Shown here piece by piece: positions 8,791 through 17,371 of a stretch of DNA of 64,000 nt (positions within the stretch are counted from its first letter, which is position 1; every line of letters begins with the position of its first letter). The translations under genes were made by a program, and so were the position numbers. This stretch comes from CALXXL01 sp034926605 (GTDB taxonomy: Bacteria; Verrucomicrobiota; Lentisphaeria; Victivallales; Victivallaceae). The stretch lies in assembly GCA_034926605.1 (NCBI GenBank), contig JAYFQV010000011.1, positions 1 through 64,000 on the forward strand, given 5' to 3'. Under the pieces are notes generated by a model that saw nothing but the letters and a program-made list of their open reading frames with translations, was not told the origin of the DNA and made no database searches.

Positions 8791-8818
8791 AATATAACCG
8801 GCACTGTAGTGAAATCAA
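8791..8818 (-). promoter_or_regulatory. promoter of the MFS gene with dyad in the spacer
   Basis: Minus-strand TTGATT (8818-8813) and TATATT (8796-8791), 16-base spacer. The spacer contains the perfect dyad CACTACAGTG (8802-8811), a possible operator. Confidence 0.55.
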
Positions 8819-8918
8819 TCGCATTGTATATGTTGAACGGTCAAGATGAACAAGTTTTAATCCGGGTGTAATCTTCCGGCAAACCTTGCGGGATAAAATA
8901 CCATCCATGGCTGGCGAG

Positions 8919-8946
8919 TTGTAAAGGATTGGCTGCATGCTATATT
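8919..8946 (+). promoter_or_regulatory. promoter of the two-component operon
   Basis: TTGTAA (8919-8924), 16 bases, TATATT (8941-8946), about 25 bases before the ATG at 8971. This gives a very short leader. Confidence 0.5.
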
Positions 8947-8970
8947 AACCTCCGAGAGAGGATTTTGTTC

Positions 8971-9639
8971 ATGAGAATACTGATAGTTGAAGATGATTTA
9001 AAAACTGCCGAATATATTGCGCAAGGGCTTCATCAGGCCGGATTTCGCACCTGCCATGCGGCGGACGGTCTGGACGGGTTGTTCAAGGCCAAGACGGAAC
9101 CGTTCGATCTGGCGGTGGTGGACATCATGATGCCGAAACTGGATGGATTTTCCGTCATTGAAGAGATTCGTGCCGCCGGGCTGAAATTGCCGATCATAGT
9201 GCTCAGCGCCAAGGATTCAGTGGAAAATAAAATCAAAGGTTTGGAAAAAGGCAGTGACGACTATCTGGCGAAACCGTTCTCATTTGCCGAACTGCTGGCA
9301 CGTATTCAGGCGCTTCTGCGCCGGGCGAACTCGGTTGCGGAACCCACATCGCTGGTCTATCAGGATCTTACTCTCGATTTGTTGCGCCGCAAGGTTTTGC
9401 GCGGCGGTGAAGAAATACCGATGCAGCCGCTCGAGCTTCAACTGCTTGAGTATCTGATGCGCAATCACGGGCGGGTGGTCTCCAAGACGACGATTCTCGA
9501 GCATGTGTGGGAATACAATTTCGACACGCAGAGCAACATCGTCGAGGCCGGAATATTCCGTCTGCGCGAGAAGATCGACAAGCCGTTTGAAAAGAAACTG
9601 ATTCATACCGTGCGGGGATTCGGTTATGTTCTCGAATAG
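8971..9639 (+). CDS. OmpR-family response regulator
   Basis: The ATG at 8971 (GAGAGG nine bases upstream) gives 222 residues starting MRILIVEDDLKTAEYIAQGL; an upstream in-frame ATG would add 14 residues. The receiver domain (1-118) has the acidic pair ED, the phospho-acceptor Asp51 in VVDIMMPKLDGF, the Thr/Ser switch in VLSAKDS, and Lys in YLAKPF. The C-terminal winged helix (about 125-222) ends HTVRGFGYVLE. It most resembles the CusR/CopR metal- or envelope-responsive subgroup. The histidine kinase gene overlaps its 3' end by 14 bases. Confidence 0.93.
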   Translation: MRILIVEDDLKTAEYIAQGLHQAGFRTCHAADGLDGLFKAKTEPFDLAVVDIMMPKLDGFSVIEEIRAAGLKLPIIVLSAKDSVENKIKGLEKGSDDYLAKPFSFAELLARIQALLRRANSVAEPTSLVYQDLTLDLLRRKVLRGGEEIPMQPLELQLLEYLMRNHGRVVSKTTILEHVWEYNFDTQSNIVEAGIFRLREKIDKPFEKKLIHTVRGFGYVLE

Positions 9640-11257
9640 ATTGCAGTTTGTGCGCACGGTAAAATTCCGGATCGCGTTATGTTACGCCGTCTTGTTTCTG
9701 GTGTCCTTTCTGATTATTTTCGCAGTGGTATTTATTCATATTTACACCGCCAACCGCAATGCGGCCGATACCAGGTTGAATACGCTTTTCAGTGAGATGG
9801 AATATGAGTATCTGACCGGAGCGGAACCCGGTCCGGGGCAGGTTCCAGTTTTCAAACTGGACAAAGTTCCCGAAGATATTTACCGGCAGATCGCCAAGGA
9901 ACTTGTGGGCTTCACTCCGATCATGGCGTTCCGAAATGCGGAGAACAAGGCGCGGTACACGCTTTTCGGGAAGTGCGGACAGCAGTTGTTTCGAGTCGAG
10001 GGAGAATCGGGAACTTCGAACATTGTCGTACAAAAGATCGATTTTGTCGCCAGAACCCAGACCGTTGCCGCCGAGCTGTCCGGAGAGGCTTTCGGCGATG
10101 ACGGAAGTCCCGCATATCGTTTGCTGTTGGGGGAGGGAGACCGAATATTGGGGCGCTCTCCGTTTCCAGCGGAAGAACTGCCGTTATTTCTGAAGCATCG
10201 CAACAATGCCGATTCCACCCGGATACGATATGAAACCGTCAACGGATCGCGGCATCGTATCCGGATGGCGTACCGTAAACTGCTGAACGGTGAAATTCTG
10301 GTATTGGGCATAGATATGCACAGCGAAGATGAAATGCTGGAGCGGGTCGTCAGTTCTTTTCTATGGGTGGGGGCGACGGTATTTCTGCTAAGCGCGCTGA
10401 CCGGATGGGTGCTTGCCCGGCGGATGTTCGTTGGAGTTGACCGCGTCGGCGCAATGGCCAGGAAAATCGCCGCCGGAGACTATTCGCTGAGAGTCGTATC
10501 CGGCAACGAAGGCCTGGAAGTCGAAAATCTGGTTGCCGACTTCAACTTCATGGTGGATAACACCGAAAAGATAATGACCGAACTGCGCACGATATCCGAT
10601 AACATCGCGCACGATCTGCGTACGCCGCTCACCCGGATGCTGGCCTGCGCCGAAGTCACATTCTCAGGTAAACAGAGTATGAACACATACCGTGATGCCT
10701 TGGCCGATAATGCCGAAGAGTGCCGCCGCATGTTGGCACTGATAAATACGATGCTGGAAATATCGCGTACCGAGTCCGGAACCGATTTATTAAAGACAGA
10801 GTCGTTTGACGCCGCCGGATCGCTTCGCCATTGCGTCGAGTTGTTTCAAATGGCCGCCGAGCAGAAGGGGCTGGAGCTTTCGGCCAAAATTCCCTCTGAA
10901 GCTGTAAATTTCTGTGGCGACAGGATAAAAATCCAGCAGATGTTCGGCAATCTTATCGACAACGCTGTCAAATTCACTCCACCCGGCGGGAAAATCGCCA
11001 TTGCGCTGACCGCCGATGAAACCCGGCTGACCTTTTCCGTTGCCGATACCGGCGTCGGGATTTCGGATGCCGACAAAGTCAAAGTGTTCAAACGCTTCTA
11101 TCGTGCCGACGACAGCCGCAACCAGCCCGGTAACGGCCTCGGCCTCAGTTTGGTTCAGGCGATCGTTCACGCCCATGGCGGAACGGTTGAACTGGAAAGC
11201 GTTCCCGGCGACGGCAGTCGTTTTACCGTCGTTCTTCCCCGGCGTCCGCTTTTATGA
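9626..11257 (+). CDS. membrane sensor histidine kinase
   Basis: A 543-residue partner of the preceding regulator. It has a first membrane helix (about 14-38), a periplasmic sensor of about 200 residues, a second helix around 240-262 (SSFLWVGATVFLLSALTGWV), a HAMP linker, a HisKA domain with His329 in DNIAHDLRTPLTRM, and an ATPase domain with N box (IDNAVKFTP), G1 (DTGVGI) and G2 (GNGLGLSLV). The architecture matches heavy-metal/CusS-like kinases. The signal sensed cannot be told; neighbours suggest an envelope or cationic stress. Confidence 0.92.
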   Translation: MFSNRLQFVRTVKFRIALCYAVLFLVSFLIIFAVVFIHIYTANRNAADTRLNTLFSEMEYEYLTGAEPGPGQVPVFKLDKVPEDIYRQIAKELVGFTPIMAFRNAENKARYTLFGKCGQQLFRVEGESGTSNIVVQKIDFVARTQTVAAELSGEAFGDDGSPAYRLLLGEGDRILGRSPFPAEELPLFLKHRNNADSTRIRYETVNGSRHRIRMAYRKLLNGEILVLGIDMHSEDEMLERVVSSFLWVGATVFLLSALTGWVLARRMFVGVDRVGAMARKIAAGDYSLRVVSGNEGLEVENLVADFNFMVDNTEKIMTELRTISDNIAHDLRTPLTRMLACAEVTFSGKQSMNTYRDALADNAEECRRMLALINTMLEISRTESGTDLLKTESFDAAGSLRHCVELFQMAAEQKGLELSAKIPSEAVNFCGDRIKIQQMFGNLIDNAVKFTPPGGKIAIALTADETRLTFSVADTGVGISDADKVKVFKRFYRADDSRNQPGNGLGLSLVQAIVHAHGGTVELESVPGDGSRFTVVLPRRPLL

Positions 11258-11365
11258 ACAAACTCTAATCTTCCGGTCACTCTCCGTTCAAAGCGCCATT
11301 CTATATTGATTGGTGTAAGAGGGAATATGGTGTTTCCTCGCAAAATCATAATCCAGGAGGTGAAT

Positions 11366-11884
11366 ATGCTGAAGCAAGTGTTCTTAAGCGGCATGCTGCT
11401 TGCAGCGGTGGCCATGACCGGATGCGCCGGATTCTCGGAGGAGCATGAACATGCCGCTTCCGATCCAGCGATCGCAGCCAAATTCGACGGACAGTGGAAG
11501 GTTGAAAAACAGCTTTTCCAAAAAGACAAGCAGGTATCCACACAGACCGGCACCGCGGTTTGTGAAATGGTCGGCAAGACCGCCAGAATATGGTCTTCCG
11601 ACCTGAAACTGGAAATTTTGTTGGGCGTTCGCCAAGACGGCAAATATGTGCTGGTGGATGCCAACGCCGCCCGTGACAATCTGCTTATCGGCAGGGAATC
11701 CGATGAGGAGGAAGAGGACGGCGACGAAGTGGAGGTCAACAGCGATCTCGACTTTAAATTTGGAAGGGAATTACTAGGCGAAATCGAATTTACCGGGAAC
11801 AACGTTATTGAGATAAGCTATTTCAAGGAACATCACGACAAAGAAGTTCCGGTTGAGAAGATTGTTTTGACCCGTATCCAGTAG
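11366..11884 (+). CDS. small lipoprotein of unknown function
   Basis: Starts at ATG 11366 behind AGGAGG. Its 172 residues begin MLKQVFLSGMLLAAVAMTGC, a type II signal with a lipobox (AMTGC), so it is lipid-anchored. The mature part is beta-rich and includes an acidic run (ESDEEEEDGDEVEV) around residues 110-125. I recognise no family. It lies between the sensor kinase and an ArnT-like transferase, all on one strand, suggesting a shared regulon. Confidence 0.8.
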   Translation: MLKQVFLSGMLLAAVAMTGCAGFSEEHEHAASDPAIAAKFDGQWKVEKQLFQKDKQVSTQTGTAVCEMVGKTARIWSSDLKLEILLGVRQDGKYVLVDANAARDNLLIGRESDEEEEDGDEVEVNSDLDFKFGRELLGEIEFTGNNVIEISYFKEHHDKEVPVEKIVLTRIQ

Positions 11885-11950
11885 TTTTTTAATCCACAAC
11901 CTCTTTCGGGAAAGCTCGTATATGGGCTTTCCCGAAACAGAGAGAATCCT

Positions 11951-13681
11951 ATGCTTTCCACTCATCGCATACATCTTTTTACGGCCGGATTTCTGGCGGT
12001 GTTTTTCCTCGCGACCTATCTTGTGCCGTTGGGGGCGCGTCCCATGATTCGTCCGGATGAATTCCGCTATGCGGAAATTCCGCGCGAAATGCTGGCGACG
12101 AATGACTGGGTGACGCCGCGCTTGAACGATGTCCGCTACTTCGAAAAACCGGCGCTCGGATATCAGATGACCGCGTTGAGTTTCTCAATATTTGGAGAAA
12201 ACGCGTTTGCGCTGCGTCTGCCGTCGGCTTTCGCGGTTCTGCTGACCGCCGCATTCATCTATTATTTCCTGCTCCGCCGAAGTCGAGATCCGTTTCTGCC
12301 CGGACTGGCAACCGGAATATATCTGACCTTCGGAATAGTTTTTGGCGTAGGCACCTTTGCCGTGATGGACAGTCAACTGACCGCGGCGTTGACATTAGCC
12401 ATTGGCAGCTTCTATCTTGCCAGTGAGGCAAAACGAAAACCATTTATTTTGTTATGGCTGCTTTCCGCCGGTTTTTGGGCGGGATGCGCGTTCCTGGTCA
12501 AAGGATTTCTGGCGTTTGCGGTACCGGTTGTCGTACTGGTGCCGTTTCTGTTATGGCAGCGCGACTGGCGGCGGCTGTTGCTGTATCCATGGCTGCCCTT
12601 GCTTGTCGCCGTCGCCGTGGCGTTGCCGTGGTCGCTGATGATTCATCACGCCGAACCGGATTTCTGGCGCTATTTTTTGGTTGAGGAACATTGGCATCGC
12701 TTCACCGGCCACACTTATGACCGCAAACCGCAGCCGTTCTGGTATTTCATTCCGATTCTGCTGGGTGGCATCATGCCCTCCGGCCTGCTGGCGATTCCCG
12801 GCTGGTTCGGGGTGAAGCGCGACTGGCTGAAAACGCCGCTTACCCGTTTGCTGCTTTGCTGGACGATCATGCCATTTATGTTCTTTTCCGCGTCAAGCTG
12901 TAAACTTGGGACCTATATTCTGCCATGCTTCCCGCCGTTGGCGATGCTGCTTGCCATCGCGGTTCGGAACGCGATGCTTGAACGACATAAGCTTTATCAG
13001 CTTATCACCGGCAAGATCGCGCGAATATTCGGCTGGATTCTTGTGCCGGGAGCCGTTATTGCCGCAACCGGATTGATCGTGTGGTATTTCATACCGAAAC
13101 TTCCGCAACTCTATGACGGGTTTCCGTGGTGGTCGTGTGCCGGAATGGTATTTGCGGAACTCTTGGGAATCATGCTGCTTCGCCGCTCACGCGTTCAGCC
13201 GCTCAAGAAGTTGGCGCGGTTGCTTGTGGTCATTGTTCCGATAATCTTCTGCTGTTTGCACGCTTTGCCGACGGCCGCCTTGGGAGACAAAGCAACCGAG
13301 GTGGGGCTGTTCAATTGTAAAAGCCTTATGGCTCCAGCGCCTGATGATCTGATCGTGGTTGACCGTGGCGTAATGGCGGCGGCATCGTGGGCGCTTGGTC
13401 GAACCGATCTTATTGTGCTCGGAAGACCGGGAGAGTTGGAATATGGCTTTAAGAACTATCCGGAATACTCCGCCCGGCACTATCAGTTGGATGAATTCCC
13501 GGAATTGCTGAAGAAACAGCATCGCGGGAATGTATTCTTTATTACATCGCAAAATCCCAAACGCAAACCTTTCCCGTCCGACTGGCCGGTTCCGGAAGTC
13601 GTTACCGATCACGGTGTAACCATGGCAAAATTTCAGGCTGAGCGACTTAAAATAAACACAGAGGAGGAATATAATGACTGA
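11951..13681 (+). CDS. ArnT-like (GT83) phospholipid-linked sugar transferase
   Basis: The 576-residue integral membrane protein begins with a helix and then MIRPDEFRYAEIPREML, the acidic first periplasmic loop typical of ArnT/PMT glycosyltransferases, followed by WVTPRLNDVRYFEKPALGYQ. It has about eleven helices and a C-terminal soluble part. ArnT moves 4-amino-arabinose from undecaprenyl phosphate to lipid A, lowering the negative charge. Whether this enzyme uses that sugar is not shown by sequence, and no arn synthesis genes are in the window. The stop overlaps the next start by 8 bases. Confidence 0.85.
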   Translation: MLSTHRIHLFTAGFLAVFFLATYLVPLGARPMIRPDEFRYAEIPREMLATNDWVTPRLNDVRYFEKPALGYQMTALSFSIFGENAFALRLPSAFAVLLTAAFIYYFLLRRSRDPFLPGLATGIYLTFGIVFGVGTFAVMDSQLTAALTLAIGSFYLASEAKRKPFILLWLLSAGFWAGCAFLVKGFLAFAVPVVVLVPFLLWQRDWRRLLLYPWLPLLVAVAVALPWSLMIHHAEPDFWRYFLVEEHWHRFTGHTYDRKPQPFWYFIPILLGGIMPSGLLAIPGWFGVKRDWLKTPLTRLLLCWTIMPFMFFSASSCKLGTYILPCFPPLAMLLAIAVRNAMLERHKLYQLITGKIARIFGWILVPGAVIAATGLIVWYFIPKLPQLYDGFPWWSCAGMVFAELLGIMLLRRSRVQPLKKLARLLVVIVPIIFCCLHALPTAALGDKATEVGLFNCKSLMAPAPDDLIVVDRGVMAAASWALGRTDLIVLGRPGELEYGFKNYPEYSARHYQLDEFPELLKKQHRGNVFFITSQNPKRKPFPSDWPVPEVVTDHGVTMAKFQAERLKINTEEEYND

Positions 13682-14498
13682 AAATAAACAAATTGATGTT
13701 CAACCCGCCGACGCGGAGTTGAGTGCGGCCGGCAAGTTTTTCTGCAAGCTGCCGGCGATTACCGCCGGGTACTGGGTAATCAAAATTTGCGCCACAACGC
13801 TGGGCGAAACCGGTGCCGACCATCTTTCCATGACCTTGAATTTGGGTTATGCCTTGAGCTCGCTGATCTTCATCGCATTTTTCCTGATCACGCTGGGATT
13901 CCAACTGACGTCACGGAAATACAATCCTTTGGTCTACTGGCTGGTTTTCACCGCCACCAGCGTGGCCGGTACCACCATGTCCGACTTTATGGACCGCACC
14001 ATGGAAATAGGCTATATGGGCGGCAGTATTATCATGGTATCGCTGCTGGCCGTCACGCTGACGATTTGGTATGTTTGTGAAAGATCCCTGTCCGTAACCA
14101 GCATAAAGACGCGCAGAGGTGAGATATTTTACTGGGTCGCTTTCCTGTTTGCAAATACACTGGGAACGGCGCTGGGCGATTTTCTTGCCGATGATTCCGG
14201 ACTTGGGTTTGCCGGGGGAGCCATTATGATCAGCTCACTATTGGTAGTGACGTTGGCATTGCACTATTTGACTAGGATTTCGTCGATAGCGTTGTTCTGG
14301 ATCGCGTTCGTTCTGACCCGTCCGTTCGGCGCTACGTTCGGCGACCTGCTGACCAAGACCAACGCGCAAGGCGGTCTGGGGCTGGGCACACAGGGAACTT
14401 CGCTGGTGCTGATTGTGCTGCTGGCCATTTTTATAACCAGAAGCTGGATATTGTTAAATCGCGAGTGCGGTGAGGGCGGTATTCCGGATGCGGAATAG
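13674..14498 (+). CDS. COG4705-type integral membrane protein
   Basis: A 274-residue protein with a short polar N-terminus, then repeated membrane units each ending in a G-T/D-F pattern: AGTTMSDFMDRT, LGTALGDFLADDSG, FGATFGDLLTK. The same signature occurs in FCKLPAITAGYW and KICATTLGETGADH near the N-terminus. This internally repeated pattern is characteristic of the uncharacterised membrane-anchored COG4705 family. It is translationally coupled to the ArnT-like gene and probably part of the response controlled by the upstream two-component pair. Biochemical role unknown. Confidence 0.8.
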   Translation: MTENKQIDVQPADAELSAAGKFFCKLPAITAGYWVIKICATTLGETGADHLSMTLNLGYALSSLIFIAFFLITLGFQLTSRKYNPLVYWLVFTATSVAGTTMSDFMDRTMEIGYMGGSIIMVSLLAVTLTIWYVCERSLSVTSIKTRRGEIFYWVAFLFANTLGTALGDFLADDSGLGFAGGAIMISSLLVVTLALHYLTRISSIALFWIAFVLTRPFGATFGDLLTKTNAQGGLGLGTQGTSLVLIVLLAIFITRSWILLNRECGEGGIPDAE

Positions 14499-14561
14499 TT
14501 GACAAGTGGCACAAGGTGTTATATTACGGTAGCAATATCATAATCCTTGTGGTGTTGCGCC

Positions 14562-14600
14562 GGGCGACGGTTGAGTGGTTTCTCCGTCGCCCACTTTTTA
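14562..14600 (+). terminator. Rho-independent terminator after the COG4705 gene
   Basis: GGGCGACGG (14562-14570) pairs with CCGTCGCCC (14584-14592), followed by ACTTTTTAT. Confidence 0.75.
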
Positions 14601-14690
14601 TATAAACAACGGGGGACGGTTTGAGGTAGGAAATCAGTCAAAACAGTTGTAAACTTGCATAAATGTTGTAACTTTGATAACAAAACAAGA

Positions 14691-14726
14691 AAGCCGTCCG
14701 GGTTGTTTTTTCAACTCGAACGGCTT
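14691..14726 (-). terminator. terminator downstream of tRNA-Leu
   Basis: An AAGCCGT/ACGGCTT stem, extended by CGGGTTG/CAACTCG around a T6 loop. On the minus strand it is followed by TCTTGTTTTG. Confidence 0.6.
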
Positions 14727-14736
14727 GATTTTCAAT

Positions 14737-14823
14737 TGGTACCGAAGGTGGGAATCGAACCCACATGGTGTCACCACCACCAGATTTTGAGTCTAGCGCG
14801 TCTGCCAATTTCGCCACTTCGGC
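14737..14823 (-). tRNA. tRNA-Leu (anticodon CAA)
   Basis: An 87-base gene. Acceptor stem GCCGAAG pairs with CTTCGGT; the anticodon loop is CTCAAAA, giving anticodon CAA (codon UUG). It has a long variable arm as expected for tRNA-Leu, the T-loop GGTTCGATTCC, and an encoded 3' CCA. Confidence 0.95.
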
Positions 14824-14881
14824 ACGGCAAGTCATAATATAGGATATTTTCCGCCAAAATCAAATGGCGGTAACGGCTTTT

Positions 14882-16138
14882 TCAGATTTTTGTGTGGCGG
14901 AGACTGTAAAGATACACTCCGGTGCCCAGATTGATCAGTCCCACCACTACAAAAATTCCAGTAACCGACAATATTCCGCAGGCCATCGCCAGCGAAACCG
15001 TCAGTGTGCCGACCGCAATCGCTGCCGAATTGATGATATTGTTGCCCGCCACCATGCGCGCCACTTCGTCAGGCCTGGACGACTTCTGCAGCAGTGCGTT
15101 AAGCGGTACCGAATAGAACCCGCCGCACACCGCCAGCAGCAGCAGGTCGGCGGATACCCGCCAGAATCCCGGTATTCTTATAAGTTCGGCCATACCGTAC
15201 AATTCGGAACCTGGCTGCCAGTTTTGTGCGGCAAAATAGAGGTCTAAGGTGAAAGCCGCCATAAGGACCAGGCTGGCCGGGACATACTTCAGTACAGTCG
15301 GCCCGCAGGCCGAACATGTGACCGAACCTATTGCCACTCCGGCCGAAAACAGCAGATAGAACACCATAACCAGCAGCGCGTCCGCGCCGAGCACCTCTTT
15401 GCAGAACGGCGCCAGTTGCGAAACATATAATGCGCCTGCCATCCAGAATGTGGACAGCCCCAGCGCGCAGCGGCGCAGCGTTTTGTCCCGGAATATCTCT
15501 TTTACGATCATCAGCGTCGATTTCAGGCAGTTGGCGTGAATTTTCAACCCGGGGTTAACCGGCCGCATGCGCGGCACCGCCAGTGCTCCCGTCAGCCCGG
15601 CCGCCGCAACCAGCAACAGCGCCATTCCGGTAAACAGCGTACCGTCCGGCAGGTCAATCAGCAAATTGCCGGCCACCGCGCCAAAGATGATTGCCAGATA
15701 GGTTCCGGCGTTCACATAGCCGTTGCCTTTCAGCAGTTCGCGTGGCGGCAGCATCTGCGGGATGTAGGAGTATTTCAGCGGGCTGAAGAATGCCGACTGG
15801 GTTCCCATCAGGAATATCAGCACCAGCAGCAGCGGGATGTTGCGGAAGTGGAACGCGGCCGCCGTCGCCGCCATCAGCGCCAGCTCGGCCGTCTTTGTGA
15901 TTATGAAGAGTCGCCGTCTTCCGAACCGGTCGGCAATCTCTCCGGCCAGCGCTGAAAACGGGAAGTATGGCAACATCAACAGCCCCATCGCCAGAAAGGT
16001 GAGGGCGCCGGCGTTCCCGGAGTCTTTTGCAACCTGATAGGTGATGAGTATGACCAACGCGTTCCGGAACATATTGTCATTGAACGCGCCGAAGAAAAGC
16101 GTGGTCATGAACGGAAAGAACCGGCGCGTGAAAAACAT
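14882..16138 (-). CDS. LplT-like MFS transporter
   Basis: A 418-residue, twelve-helix MFS protein beginning MFFTRRFFPFMTTLFFGAFN; the early FGAFNDNMFRNAL motif and EIADRFGRRRLFI loop are typical of the lysophospholipid transporter subgroup (LplT and the MFS half of Aas fusions). FFSPLKYSYIPQMLP is another family hallmark. It starts directly after the stop codon of the AGE-like gene, the last member of a four-gene operon with murJ. Phospholipid or related lipid movement at the inner membrane is the best guess. Confidence 0.8.
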   Translation of the reverse strand: MFFTRRFFPFMTTLFFGAFNDNMFRNALVILITYQVAKDSGNAGALTFLAMGLLMLPYFPFSALAGEIADRFGRRRLFIITKTAELALMAATAAAFHFRNIPLLLVLIFLMGTQSAFFSPLKYSYIPQMLPPRELLKGNGYVNAGTYLAIIFGAVAGNLLIDLPDGTLFTGMALLLVAAAGLTGALAVPRMRPVNPGLKIHANCLKSTLMIVKEIFRDKTLRRCALGLSTFWMAGALYVSQLAPFCKEVLGADALLVMVFYLLFSAGVAIGSVTCSACGPTVLKYVPASLVLMAAFTLDLYFAAQNWQPGSELYGMAELIRIPGFWRVSADLLLLAVCGGFYSVPLNALLQKSSRPDEVARMVAGNNIINSAAIAVGTLTVSLAMACGILSVTGIFVVVGLINLGTGVYLYSLRHTKI

Positions 16139-17368
16139 TTACGAGCTCCTCAATACATCGATGATGCTCAAGTTGGTGTGGTAGCCGGGGTCGGCGTCCG
16201 GTGTGGCCGGAACGGTGGAGATCACCTCTCCTTTGGCGTTGCGGTTCTGGTAGGCCATCATGTGGGCACGCGGGTTCACGAAATAGTTGCGGAACGCATC
16301 GTCACATTTCTCGAATATTTCGGGGCGTTCGAAAAAAGTTGCGGCACGCATGGTTTCCGGCAGGTTCCACCACGGCATATCGCTGTTGAACGGTGTGCCG
16401 GTCAACAGGTCGACGCTTTTGCAGATGCCGTGCGCCTCGGGGCTGAATCCAAGCTTGAAGTTGGCTTCGAGTATTTTCGGCAGTTCGATCTTCATACGGT
16501 CGGCCAACTGCGGAAATCTGTTGCGGAAGCCTTTGGCGCGCAGGCACTTTCCGGCAAGGCCCGCGAATTCACCGGCATGGCCGGGGTCGCCGAGGATTTT
16601 GCCGTCCGAAACATACGGTTTGCCGTCGGAGGTGATTGCCTCCATGAAGCCGTATCCTGGACGCAGCACATGAAGGTCGAGAATGCGCTCGATGAAACGT
16701 GCCGCATAGCCGGCCCAGTCGGCAAAGCGGTCGTCCGCGTTCATCATCAGGGCCAGCCCGCCCAGCGCGATCATTTTCGGGCCCTGGAGCGAGCGTCCGG
16801 GCGTATAGGCCACCGGATTCAGCGGGTCGAACGGCTGCTGGTCGGTACGGAATCGTTCGGCGGCGATGTCGTCTACCACCCGCCGGAAGTTCTCAACCGC
16901 GACCCGGCGCAAGCCGTCGTCTTCCAGTACCATGGCGGCTGCGAAAAGTCCTTTGAAGTAGAAGAGTTCGCTGTAATTGGCACCCTCAGGCATTGCGGAG
17001 AGCGGCACCATGCGTGTGAAGTCCCGAACTTCCAGAGCCGTGCCGTCCGCCGTCATCACGAACCAGACGCGTCCGGCGGTTCGGCGCAGATTTTCCATCG
17101 AATCCGCCACGGTCTTAAGCAGCGGCAGTATACGCGGCGCAAATTCCGGCATGAATTCCGCGTGTTCGGCCATTGCTTCGAGGCCGCGCCCCTGAATCCA
17201 GCTGTAAATGTATTTTTTACGGCGGAATTCCGGGCCGTGGTCATCGAAACTTTCGCCGGTAGCCAGGTCCAGTTTGGTGTCGATGAAACCGTAACCGGGG
17301 TCGGCCTCGAAACGGTCGAGTATCGCGGTCAGCGTGGTGCGAAGCATTGATCTGTAAAATTCGTACAT
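16139..17368 (-). CDS. N-acylglucosamine 2-epimerase-like (alpha/alpha)6 barrel protein
   Basis: A 409-residue soluble protein. It contains GDPGHAGEFAGLAGK near residue 260, DMPWWNLPETMRAA near 345, and a C-terminal DPGYHTNLSI; His-Glu and Trp-Trp/Glu motifs at these places are typical of AGE-family barrels, which isomerise N-acyl sugars or related aldoses. The match is by motif only, so an uncharacterised (alpha/alpha)6 hydrolase remains possible. It sits between murJ (3-base gap) and the LplT-like gene (abutting), which suggests an envelope sugar or lipid role. Confidence 0.6.
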   Translation of the reverse strand: MYEFYRSMLRTTLTAILDRFEADPGYGFIDTKLDLATGESFDDHGPEFRRKKYIYSWIQGRGLEAMAEHAEFMPEFAPRILPLLKTVADSMENLRRTAGRVWFVMTADGTALEVRDFTRMVPLSAMPEGANYSELFYFKGLFAAAMVLEDDGLRRVAVENFRRVVDDIAAERFRTDQQPFDPLNPVAYTPGRSLQGPKMIALGGLALMMNADDRFADWAGYAARFIERILDLHVLRPGYGFMEAITSDGKPYVSDGKILGDPGHAGEFAGLAGKCLRAKGFRNRFPQLADRMKIELPKILEANFKLGFSPEAHGICKSVDLLTGTPFNSDMPWWNLPETMRAATFFERPEIFEKCDDAFRNYFVNPRAHMMAYQNRNAKGEVISTVPATPDADPGYHTNLSIIDVLRSS

Positions 17369-17371
17369 GAC

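Noticed and set aside
14655..14837. Short coding frames across the tRNA region
   Set aside because: They read through the tRNA-Leu gene and its terminator.
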